This document shows, piece by piece, positions 1-5,521 of a stretch of 17,633 bases of DNA. The notes below the pieces were generated by a model, which had not been told where the DNA came from, did not search any database, and saw nothing but the letters and a program-made list of their open reading frames with translations. Source of the DNA: Deltaproteobacteria bacterium RBG_13_52_11. GTDB lineage: Bacteria; Desulfobacterota; B13-G15; RBG-16-54-18. A program made the position numbers and the translations under genes. Each line of letters opens with the position of its first letter. Positions within the stretch are counted from its first letter, which is position 1. The DNA lies in NCBI GenBank assembly GCA_001797745.1, contig MGQF01000050.1, positions 119,869-137,501 of the forward strand, given 5' to 3'.

Positions 1-84
1 ACGCCCTGCGACCCCCGTCGCCGGGCAGAGACCCTGGACATGGCCGAGTTCAAGGGCCTGGCCGAGGCACTGAAAACAGCTTAA
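1..84 (+). CDS. rsmA: 3' end of a probable rRNA adenine dimethyltransferase (RsmA/KsgA), cut by the window start
   Basis: Frame 1 is open from the first base to a TAA at 82-84 and gives 27 residues containing DPRRRAETLDMAEFKGLAEA. This matches the usual C-terminal ending of RsmA/KsgA, where an Asp-Pro is followed by an Arg-rich stretch, AETL, a short acidic-aromatic helix and a final LA-A-L helix. RsmA dimethylates two adjacent adenines near the 3' end of 16S rRNA late in small-subunit assembly, using S-adenosylmethionine. The catalytic Rossmann domain lies outside the window, so the call rests only on the tail. The gene reads away from the - strand block and is followed by the accessory stretch. 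Confidence 0.6.
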   Translation, partial: TPCDPRRRAETLDMAEFKGLAEALKTA

Positions 85-285
85 TCTAATCCTTGCTGAT
101 TGCGGTTGGCTGAAATGAGAAGTCAGGCGCTCTTTCGATACTGCGAGGCGCAGCAATCTACAAGCTGTCTGATCATTTTTTTGACATGAGGATTTTTTCT
201 TTCACTATTCTTAACATGTGCTACAATGCAGCTATGTCAATAGCAAACAGGAAATTCGTATATTAAATGTTATGCCAAAGAACAA
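85..285. other. Intergenic stretch with a short hairpin and a promoter-like sequence
   Basis: No gene is supported in these 201 bases. A 5-bp perfect stem, CTGCG (141-145) with CGCAG (149-153), lies 57 bases after the rsmA stop but has no T-run directly behind it, so it is a poor terminator. TTGACA at 181-186 is a consensus -35, but no convincing -10 follows at 16-18 bases. The last 36 bases carry the cassette-border-like sequence described separately. Confidence 0.4.
250..275 (+). repeat. Candidate degenerate cassette border (attC 3' end) before the 68-aa gene
   Basis: The stretch ends with GTTATGC (269-275), which fits the integron core-site consensus GTTRRRY except for one position. Eleven bases later the next ORF starts, a typical distance for a gene cassette. 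The block shares 19 of 24 positions with 1510-1533. An upstream partner TCTTAAC (209-215) would give a 67-bp site, but the inner arms pair poorly. I treat it as a possible decayed attC rather than a proven one. Confidence 0.3.
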
Positions 286-492
286 ATGAGTGAAATCATA
301 GAAGCGATAGGCAAGGTTATCGAAGGCGGGTTTGGATTCAGGTACTTATTCTCAAGGACCTACCGAGAAAGAACGCGACAAAGATGGAAAAGCCAATCAA
401 GGATTTCTATCGCCTTTGAGGTATTTGAGGCGGCCATAGGAGTAGCCTTCATTATTATCATCCTGTTCGCCCTTTTGGGAATAGTCCAATGA
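286..492 (+). CDS. Small single-pass membrane protein, function unknown
   Basis: This 68-residue ORF is not recognised as any named family. The first 43 residues are polar and strongly basic, with an Arg/Lys-rich stretch at about 20-37. Residues about 45-66 form one uninterrupted hydrophobic segment (AAIGVAFIIIILFALLGIV), so the product is probably tail-anchored with the basic part in the cytoplasm. Only AAAGAACAA precedes the ATG, with no good ribosome binding site. The gene is preceded by a border-like sequence ending at 275 and followed, 18 bases after its stop, by the attC-like site at 511-573. That is the layout of an integron gene cassette. Cassettes often carry short unknown ORFs and toxin, antitoxin or defence genes, but nothing here assigns a role. 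Confidence 0.5.
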   Translation: MSEIIEAIGKVIEGGFGFRYLFSRTYRERTRQRWKSQSRISIAFEVFEAAIGVAFIIIILFALLGIVQ

Positions 493-510
493 TAGGAAAA
501 GAAGTGCAAG

Positions 511-573
511 GCATAACCAGCGGCTCCACCGGATAACCGATAAATAAGGCTCCCGGTGAGCTATACGTTAGGC
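511..573 (+). repeat. attC-like integron recombination site (59-base-element architecture)
   Basis: The outer arms are GCATAAC (511-517) and GTTAGGC (567-573), complementary at 6 of 7 positions; the right arm fits the core-site consensus GTTRRRY. After a 5-base spacer the left inner arm is GCTCCACCGG (523-532). The right inner arm is CCGGTGAGC (553-561), then a 5-base spacer. The inner arms pair fully except for one extra C at 526 or 527, which becomes an extrahelical G on the bottom strand, a hallmark of attC sites. The loop region is 20 bases and the total is 63 bp, inside the known attC size range. The next ORF starts 11 bases after the core site. Confidence 0.7.
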
Positions 574-583
574 ACTTAACACT

Positions 584-1309
584 ATGAGATCAAGAGGTGC
601 TGTGATAATCGACGAGAAATTGAAGGACGGGGATGTTCTCCGCCGTTATCTCGATATGCCTCGATTCATCAGCTTCTTGAAGACCAGCTCCCTCTACCTT
701 TGCCGAAGTGACCTGTTTTCTGACAAGTTTGAAGGTTCCTTCACGTTTTCCGTCAAGGAGGCCATTAGCAATGCTTACAGGAAAAACCAGATAGAATACA
801 CCTACGAAAAATTCAAGAAGGAACTGCGTGAAGGGGTTTTTATCAATTGTTGGTCGCTGGGTATGGATGACAATATGGCCTTGTGGAAACTTTACGGAAA
901 GACGGATGATTGTGTTGCTATAACGACGACCGTCGCAAAACTCAGGGCCGCTCTGGACAAATTCGGCGGGCTGGGACGAATTTCCTTAAAGAAAGTTGAG
1001 TACATCAGACACTGGAAGGACCCAAAAATAGAGGTCAAACCCTATTCTAACGTCTTCAAGTACAAGACTGTTGGTTATGCCTTCGAGAATGAAGTAAGGA
1101 TCATTTTGGATAGATTCGACCAGACATTTGAGGCTACGTCGAAAGATGAAGGTGTCATACTCCCGATAAATCTGCGAGCGTTTCTGCGTAGTGTTGTTGT
1201 ATCGCCAGAGTGCTCATCTTGGTTCAAGGCGGTCGTGGAAGACATTGTTGACAAGTACGGGGTCACATGCCCAATCAGGAACTCAAGCATGTCGAAACAA
1301 CCGATATAG
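584..1309 (+). CDS. DUF2971-family protein
   Basis: The 241-residue product fits the DUF2971 family. It has an N-terminal YL--PRFISFLKTSSLYLCRSDLFSDKFEG block at residues 23-51 (a 'small residue, F.D-FEG' motif), a central FINCWS...NMALWKLYG block at about 86-106, and a later KTVGYAFENEVRIIL block at about 162-176 containing the family's conserved E-x-E-x-R. The biochemical activity of the family is not established; members are frequent in accessory and defence-rich regions. The ATG at 584 lies 11 bases after the attC-like core site. No strong ribosome binding site is present, and an internal GTG near 602 or residues around 11 could also be used. Following its stop is an inverted-repeat element that may have split the cassette's own trailing attC. 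Family assignment is fairly sure; function is unknown. Confidence 0.75.
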   Translation: MRSRGAVIIDEKLKDGDVLRRYLDMPRFISFLKTSSLYLCRSDLFSDKFEGSFTFSVKEAISNAYRKNQIEYTYEKFKKELREGVFINCWSLGMDDNMALWKLYGKTDDCVAITTTVAKLRAALDKFGGLGRISLKKVEYIRHWKDPKIEVKPYSNVFKYKTVGYAFENEVRIILDRFDQTFEATSKDEGVILPINLRAFLRSVVVSPECSSWFKAVVEDIVDKYGVTCPIRNSSMSKQPI

Positions 1310-1323
1310 GCCTAAGGGGGAAA

Positions 1324-1500
1324 CATGGGGTCATATCTTCACGGGCTGTTGCCCAAACCAGAAAGTGACCACAATTTGAACTTTTGCTAAATTTAGCATC
1401 CAATAATTTCAATAAGTTAGAAAGGCGATCATGCCGCTATAACTAAACAAAACCACAAGATGGGGATTTGGGCAACAGCCCGTGAAGATTTGACCCCCTA
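1324..1500. mobile_element. 177-bp element with long terminal inverted repeats
   Basis: The arms at 1324-1357 and 1467-1500 are inverted copies about 34 bases long with only about three mismatches; the outer part reads GGGGTCA-ATCTTCACGGGC. Inside lie a perfect 12-bp palindrome GCTAAATTTAGC (1386-1397) and a hairpin with AGTTA (1415-1419) pairing TAACT (1440-1444) around GGC/GCC. No ORF is present. The GGGGTCA-type ends resemble sequences flanking REP-associated or IS200-like tyrosine transposases, so a non-autonomous element moved by such an enzyme is likely but inferred. Confidence 0.65.
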
Positions 1501-1509
1501 TCTGCCATC

Positions 1510-1533
1510 GGAAATTCATATGTTAACTGTTAG
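1510..1533 (+). repeat. Second cassette-border-like sequence
   Basis: GGAAATTC, one mismatch, TAT, one mismatch and TTAA followed by TGTTA are shared with 250-273 (19 of 24 positions). The copy precedes the cupin gene by about 50 bases. The first copy precedes the 68-aa gene by 11 bases. The two copies therefore bracket the pair of cassette-like genes. It ends in GTTAGAA, which misses the last pyrimidine of the integron core-site consensus, so it would be a degenerate site. Confidence 0.3.
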
Positions 1534-1583
1534 AATGCTATTTCACATAAGACTTAATTTTTCAGCGAGGAGGAAGAAATAAA

Positions 1584-2024
1584 ATGGAAGAAAAAAAATA
1601 TGATAAATATATCATTACATCTCCCAAACCGCTAACTGAAGGAGAACCTAAGAAAGACGGCGCGGATGTAATGACTCCGATAACGTATATTGATGATAGA
1701 ATCATCAAGGGTGCTTTCTATGTAGAATGCTCATGGTTCTGGAAGCCGACCAAACTATCCCCCCCAACGCATGTGCATGGTTTTGACGAAATCCTATCCT
1801 TTTTCGGCTCTTATCCGGGAAATCCCAAGGATTTGTGTGGAGAAGTTGAATTATGGTTGGGCGATGAGAAACATATCCTCACCCAAAGCTGTTCGGTCTA
1901 TATTCCGAAGGGGCTGAAGCATTGCCCGATGATTATACGGAAGGTAGAGAGACCTATTTTTCATTTTTCCTGCGGGACTTCAGGTAAATACAGTAAAGAC
2001 ATTGGTTTAATTGAAACAGATTAA
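1584..2024 (+). CDS. Small cupin-fold protein, probable metal binding
   Basis: The 146-residue product has the cupin signature. Motif 1 is THVHGFDEIL, with His63, His65 and Glu69 as likely metal ligands. Motif 2 is the SVYIPKGLKHCP segment with the PxGxxH-type His113. About 30 residues of extended N-terminus precede the barrel. Single-domain cupins of this size act as dioxygenases, isomerases or ligand sensors, and the substrate cannot be told from sequence. A clear ribosome binding site, GAGGAGGAAG (1567-1576), lies 7 bases before the ATG, unlike the two cassette genes upstream. The gene stands alone between two inverted-repeat elements and shows no operon partner. The cupin call is firm for fold and weak for function. 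Confidence 0.75.
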   Translation: MEEKKYDKYIITSPKPLTEGEPKKDGADVMTPITYIDDRIIKGAFYVECSWFWKPTKLSPPTHVHGFDEILSFFGSYPGNPKDLCGEVELWLGDEKHILTQSCSVYIPKGLKHCPMIIRKVERPIFHFSCGTSGKYSKDIGLIETD

Positions 2025-2215
2025 GGGAGGGACGAAAAAGGGGGACGTTGGTTCTGAGAGTGCATAACTTATCTATCGAAATTGAAAAGATTCTACCATG
2101 GGAAAAGCACCGTGAAAATCAACGTCCCTGAAGCACCCACAGTAGGCCCTTCCGGGACACCCTTTTCCAAGAGGGCCTGAATAAAGGGGTAGACATTCTC
2201 TTGTGGATTTGATGC
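2025..2215. other. Gene-free stretch with inverted repeats between the cupin gene and the membrane-protein gene
   Basis: Besides the small element at 2042-2128, a stem of AGGCCCT (2144-2150) with AGGGCCT (2172-2178) is present. It lies in the convergent gap between the + strand cupin gene and the - strand gene ending at 2216, but no T-run marks it as a terminator. One + frame across 2127-2180 reads PEAPTVGPSGTPFSKRA and then a stop. It may be a scrap of a transposase tail, which I cannot confirm. Confidence 0.35.
2042..2128. mobile_element. 87-bp miniature inverted-repeat element
   Basis: GGGACGTTG (2042-2050) is repeated inverted as CAACGTCCC (2120-2128), and imperfect pairing continues for a few bases inward. 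The 69-base interior has no ORF. The GGGGACGTTG end belongs to the same general style as the GGGGTCA end of the element at 1324-1500, but the sequences differ. It could be a non-autonomous element of the REP or IS200 kind; this is inference. Confidence 0.45.
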
Positions 2216-3016
2216 TCACGAACCCAGTTTACCATATGTTTTTCTATCCGTGAAATAGAGAAGTATCAGACGATTATTAGTTTTAACCGGGAAATAGAGT
2301 TCATAAAAGCCGTCGGAAGCGCTAAACCTATGTACGGATTCCCCTTTGTTAAAAACATCCCTTAAATACTCTCTCTCATCTTTTGAGCACGGGTATATAT
2401 AATCAGCTTTATTAAGTGTTTTTTTGTCGTCGTAGTGATAATCAGTAAATCTCAAAAAAACTTCTTTTTCGCCTATCGTATCTTGTATTATCAATGATAC
2501 CGAGGGAAAGCTTTCATCCTCTTTTGAAAGCATTTTAAAGGAAGTGCCGGCAATTTTTACGTATTTGAAATCAAAATGATACTCTCCCAACTCAGTAATT
2601 ACCTGCTGGTTATTTGAAATCATATACTGTGCAGAGTTCACGAGAAATTTCTCTTTCATCGCTGATGTTCTTACATCCCCCAAATAAAGAAAAAGAAATA
2701 TAACAGGGAATGAAGAGATAAACAAAACAGGAAACATTGATTTCTTTTTTTTGGTTTTTTTAACAGTGTTACCTTTTTTCTTGCTCAATGACTCGGAAAT
2801 AATCGTCATATTGAACATAATGTTTACAATGACTGCGCCTGCGAGCAGGGCAAGAATGCCGACAATGCTCAAATAAAAACTCTCAGTAATATTTTCTTTA
2901 AAAACCTTAAAGCCAAATACACTAATGCTCACAAAAATAAACACCCAATACATCAACAATATAATAGCAACCATTGAGAGCCGATTAGTCAACGTAATTA
3001 TTTTTTCTTTGTTCAT
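2216..3016 (-). CDS. AT-rich membrane protein with three predicted membrane segments, unknown family
   Basis: The 266-residue product has hydrophobic segments at about residues 13-36, 47-70 and 93-112. A very basic loop of KKK clusters at about 77-93 sits before the third segment. The remaining ~150 residues are soluble and polar, and by the positive-inside rule the basic loop is cytoplasmic, placing the C-terminal domain outside the cytoplasm. No catalytic motif or known domain is recognised. The start is supported by AGGAGGT (3022-3027 region) six to seven bases before the ATG. Base composition is clearly AT-richer than the - strand block beyond 3,869, with poly-A and poly-T runs, which suggests acquisition from elsewhere. 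It has no operon partner in the window. Confidence 0.6.
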   Translation of the reverse strand: MNKEKIITLTNRLSMVAIILLMYWVFIFVSISVFGFKVFKENITESFYLSIVGILALLAGAVIVNIMFNMTIISESLSKKKGNTVKKTKKKKSMFPVLFISSFPVIFLFLYLGDVRTSAMKEKFLVNSAQYMISNNQQVITELGEYHFDFKYVKIAGTSFKMLSKEDESFPSVSLIIQDTIGEKEVFLRFTDYHYDDKKTLNKADYIYPCSKDEREYLRDVFNKGESVHRFSASDGFYELYFPVKTNNRLILLYFTDRKTYGKLGS

Positions 3017-3055
3017 AATTACCTCCTAACTTTTACAATGTAGGCAGTTACATCA

Positions 3056-3187
3056 CTATCCTCCCACGACCTTCAAAATCTCCTCCCCTCTCTCAGGTGC
3101 GAGAGCGCCTTTCTTTATCCCGATTTCGACAGTCAGGCGGGAAATCGTGCGATAGAACAGTGTGGGGGACGGCGTACTGAACGTGTC
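3056..3187 (-). pseudogene. Decayed copy of the 3' end of a DUF2520 gene (copy A)
   Basis: On the - strand an open run of 43 codons ends with TAG at 3056-3058. It contains RTISRLTVEIGIKKGALAPE and EEILKVVGG, closely matching the last ~35 residues of the intact DUF2520 protein at 3869-4753 (ISRLTVEIGIKKGTLSAE, KEILHILGV). Two TGA codons lie directly upstream in the same frame, and no Rossmann domain or start precedes it. It is therefore a fragment and not a gene. Copy A lies about 0.8 kb beyond the intact gene's own stop. Confidence 0.75.
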
Positions 3188-3242
3188 TCATCATGTTACT
3201 GTCTTAGTCTAACCTCTTACGACAGTTCCTCTCTGCTACAAT

Positions 3243-3329
3243 CCTCCATGGCGGAGAAGTTATCTTTTTCTTGATTCCAATCTCTACGCTTAGGCGGGAG
3301 ATACGGCGAAGGAATAAAGATTCGATCCC
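3243..3329 (-). pseudogene. Second, more decayed copy of the DUF2520 3' end (copy B)
   Basis: The - strand reads LFLRRISRLSVEIGIKK across 3267-3317, again matching the intact protein's IYRMISRLTVEIGIKK. Past this the reading frame slips: the DNA still resembles the ACCCTCTCCGCC stretch of the intact gene but no longer codes the same residues. The fragment begins right after the stop codon of the 73-codon gene at 3343-3564. With copy A and the intact gene, this makes three versions of the same 3' end within 1 kb. Confidence 0.6.
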
Positions 3330-3342
3330 AGAGCCCTTAAGG

Positions 3343-3564
3343 CTAGCCCCACATGGCAAGAATTTCTTCTCTTTCCTCTATATTACGGATCTTAACGGTA
3401 AACATGGGGTCACTCGAATCATCCGATATTTCCAACTCCTCCATCGGCAGCCAACTGCGGCTTTTGGGAAAGTCTCCAGGTCTTACGCGGAGTCTTCGCC
3501 CGTCCAAGAGGACCAAAATTTCCCCATTATCCTGTATTTTTATAAGTGTTTCTCTCTCTGTCAC
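3343..3564 (-). CDS. Small conserved-looking protein of unknown function
   Basis: The 73-residue acidic product contains LVLLDGRRLRVRPGD, then a W-LP segment and SDDSSDPMFTVKIRN. The alternation of hydrophobic and polar residues suggests a small beta-barrel, perhaps of SH3-like form. No named family is recognised. It uses a GTG start, supported by AGGGGA (3569-3574) four to five bases upstream and by a possible promoter at 3609-3637. It sits between copy B of the DUF2520 tail and an AT-rich gap, alone and unlinked to the operon. It is probably a real orphan gene, since the frame is clean and the start signals are good. Confidence 0.5.
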   Translation of the reverse strand: MTERETLIKIQDNGEILVLLDGRRLRVRPGDFPKSRSWLPMEELEISDDSSDPMFTVKIRNIEEREEILAMWG

Positions 3565-3608
3565 AATGTCCCCTGAGGCAGGTAATTTATCAGTCTATGA
3601 ACTTTCTT

Positions 3609-3637
3609 TTGTTATCATCCTTTTGCTCGTTAGTCAA
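3609..3637 (-). promoter_or_regulatory. Possible promoter of the 73-codon gene
   Basis: Reading the - strand, TTGACT (3632-3637) is followed after 17 bases by TAACAA (3609-3614), about 45 bases before the GTG start. The -35 is near consensus and the -10 is weak. Confidence 0.3.
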
Positions 3638-3830
3638 TTTTGGAAACATAATCCTCTGACAATTCAGGCATTATTTAACAATGATACGAGAGTTATATAA
3701 TTATACTATGGTATCGTTCAAAAATGAAATACATATGAACTTCTTTTATAAAAACAACTAACTAAAATCAGCAACTTCCGGCACGTGGAATCCACTGCAT
3801 ATTTAACCATAATCCGCTACCCGTTCTGAG

Positions 3831-3860
3831 GGATGCCGAAGCATCCACCGAGATACGGTG
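3831..3860 (-). other. Two tandem stable hairpins after the DUF2520 stop
   Basis: In the - strand transcript, CACCG pairs with CGGTG (3846-3860, loop TATCT). Directly after it GGATGC pairs with GCATCC (3831-3846) around a TTCG loop closed by C-G, the most stable tetraloop type. They start about 8 bases after the stop codon. There is no T-run, so they look like an mRNA 3'-end stabiliser or a repeat rather than a standard terminator. Confidence 0.5.
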
Positions 3861-3868
3861 ACCCCTGA

Positions 3869-4753
3869 TTAGACTCCCAATATGTGCAGGATCTCCTTCC
3901 CCCTCTCGGCGGAGAGGGTGCCTTTCTTGATCCCGATCTCGACGGTCAGGCGGGAGATCATACGATAGATATCAATGAATCTCGGATCTTCGGTCTTGAG
4001 CGCCTCCATATGTCCTTTGATCACGCCCACATCCCCTCTGGCGATGGGGCCTGTCAGGGCCTTGACAGGTCCCAAGTGCTCTATGTTGTTAACCGTCCCC
4101 TTGACCAAGGGGAGGAGGGCTTGGGAGGCATCATCTTGGGGGATGCCTATGGCCTCAAAGAGCCGATAGCTGAGGTACACAAGGGTAACGAGAAAGTTGC
4201 AGGCCACCACGGCCGCCGCATGGTAGAGGGGTTTCTCTCGGGTGTCGATGGGGAGGGGTTTACCGCCCAACTCCTCTACCAGCTCCGTAAGGATGGGGAT
4301 GGCCTTTGGGTCTCCTTCCAGGTTAAAGATCGAGGAGGGGATGATCTTCACCGCCTCTTTGACGTCGGCGAAGCTCTGCAGGGGGTGGCAGGATGCGATG
4401 AGGGCGCCTCTGTCTTGGGCGCTTTTAAGGATGGTAGAGGGAAGGGACCCACTGGTATGGACCACGATCTGCCCAGGGCGAAAGCCTCCCTTCCCCGCGA
4501 TCCCGTCGCAGACCTCCTGGATGGCACTGTCTGAGGTGGTGATAAAGACCAGATCGGCCTCCGCGGTAATCTCCTCCGGTACAGTGGTGGTGCGGACTTT
4601 ACTCCCCACGAGGGAGGACGCCTTTTTCAAGGATTCCTCCCCACTGCCGGCCAGACCGACGAGCTGATAGCCCTTCTCCTTGAAAAGATAGGCCAGGGCC
4701 GTACCGACCACCCCTGCCCCGACAATGGCTATCTTGGTCGCCTTCATCTCCAT
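3869..4753 (-). CDS. Rossmann-like / DUF2520 oxidoreductase-type protein
   Basis: The 294-residue product starts with a dinucleotide-binding fold, with IAIVGAGVVG at residues 8-17 giving the GxGxxG loop and an ITTSDSAI segment near 71-78 like those of 6-phosphogluconate and ketopantoate reductase relatives. From about residue 120, SCHPLQSF begins the DUF2520 half (conserved HPLQ, then AAAVVACNFLVTL and a run LTGPIARGD near 235-243). Members are predicted NAD(P)-dependent dehydrogenases, but the substrate is not settled. Length is normal for the family. The ATG lies 30 bases after the comF stop, so it is likely the last gene of the rsfS-lapAB-comF run. Its 3' end is duplicated twice downstream. 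Confidence 0.8.
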   Translation of the reverse strand: MEMKATKIAIVGAGVVGTALAYLFKEKGYQLVGLAGSGEESLKKASSLVGSKVRTTTVPEEITAEADLVFITTSDSAIQEVCDGIAGKGGFRPGQIVVHTSGSLPSTILKSAQDRGALIASCHPLQSFADVKEAVKIIPSSIFNLEGDPKAIPILTELVEELGGKPLPIDTREKPLYHAAAVVACNFLVTLVYLSYRLFEAIGIPQDDASQALLPLVKGTVNNIEHLGPVKALTGPIARGDVGVIKGHMEALKTEDPRFIDIYRMISRLTVEIGIKKGTLSAERGKEILHILGV

Positions 4754-4783
4754 CTTCTCCCATTCGATCTGAAATCCTATACA

Positions 4784-5521
4784 TCATATCGCCCGGGCCA
4801 CGGTAAGGATGGCTACCTTCCCGGCCCCTCCCTCCAACAGGGTGCGGGAGCACTCATTGACCGTGGCGCCAGTGGTATAGACATCATCCACCAGCACGAC
4901 GGCCTTCCCCTTTATTGCCTCCTGATCCTTTACCTGAAAGGCCCCCTTGAGGTTTTTTCTTCGCTCCCTCTTCTTGAGGGCGATCTGAACGGGGGTGTCC
5001 TTGATCTTTGCGAGCGCCCTCTCCTCATAGGGGATCCCCGTCCTCTTGCTCAACTCCCTGACGAGGAGGAGGGCTTGATTGAACCCCCGTTCCCTCAATC
5101 TTCGGATGTGGAGGGGGACGGGGACCATCACATCCACCGGATAATCCTCAATCAAAGTCTGGAGGGGAGGTTGCAGCAGATCCCCAAAGACTCGCACGAG
5201 GGGGAATACACCTCCGTATTTGAATCTATGGATCGCTTCCTTGAGCGCCCCCTCATAGAGGGCGCAGGTGCGATGGACCTCGAAATACCACTTCTCCTTC
5301 AGGCAAGGACCGCAGAGGTGACCTTCTCCATCTCCAGTGGGGTAAGGGAGGCCGCAGCAAGGGCAATAGGGGGGGCGTACGGGTCTGATTGCCTTTTGGC
5401 AATCAGGACAAATGATGAGGTCCTCCCCCTGGCCGCCGAAGGGGGCCTGACAGATGGGACAAACCGGTGGAAAGATAAGGTTCAAAAACCATCGGAATGG
5501 TCGGGAGAAGGAGAACCCCAC
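4784..5521 (-). CDS. comF: ComF family phosphoribosyltransferase-like protein
   Basis: The 245-residue product has the ComF layout. The N-terminal zinc-finger part has CPIC (21-24), CPDC (38-41), CPCC (53-56) and CGPC (70-73). The C-terminal phosphoribosyltransferase domain has the PRPP loop VVLVDDVYTTGAT at 208-220. An RERGFNQA stretch near residue 145 is also typical. In naturally competent bacteria ComF is needed for DNA uptake, while many non-competent species keep it for an unknown role. The start is a GTG that touches the preceding TAG of the LapA-LapB gene, without a clear ribosome binding site. Translation is therefore probably coupled to that gene. The DUF2520 gene follows 30 bases downstream. 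Confidence 0.88.
   Translation of the reverse strand: MGFSFSRPFRWFLNLIFPPVCPICQAPFGGQGEDLIICPDCQKAIRPVRPPYCPCCGLPYPTGDGEGHLCGPCLKEKWYFEVHRTCALYEGALKEAIHRFKYGGVFPLVRVFGDLLQPPLQTLIEDYPVDVMVPVPLHIRRLRERGFNQALLLVRELSKRTGIPYEERALAKIKDTPVQIALKKRERRKNLKGAFQVKDQEAIKGKAVVLVDDVYTTGATVNECSRTLLEGGAGKVAILTVARAI

Larger units (their letters stand above)
3565..3868. other. AT-rich gap between the 73-codon gene and the DUF2520 gene
   Basis: No gene is supported across these 304 bases; both strands are broken by stops except for shadows. It holds the promoter candidate at 3609-3637 and the tandem hairpins at 3831-3860. The stretch 3690-3780 is very AT-rich and otherwise featureless. Confidence 0.4.

Noticed and set aside
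511..573. Terminator reading of the hairpin at the attC-like site
   Set aside because: There is no T-run on either side, and the stem is bulged and spaced exactly as in attC sites.
3884..4534. 216-codon + strand frame inside the DUF2520 gene
   Set aside because: It is antisense to a gene with clear Rossmann and DUF2520 motifs, has no start signals, and its composition mirrors the real frame.
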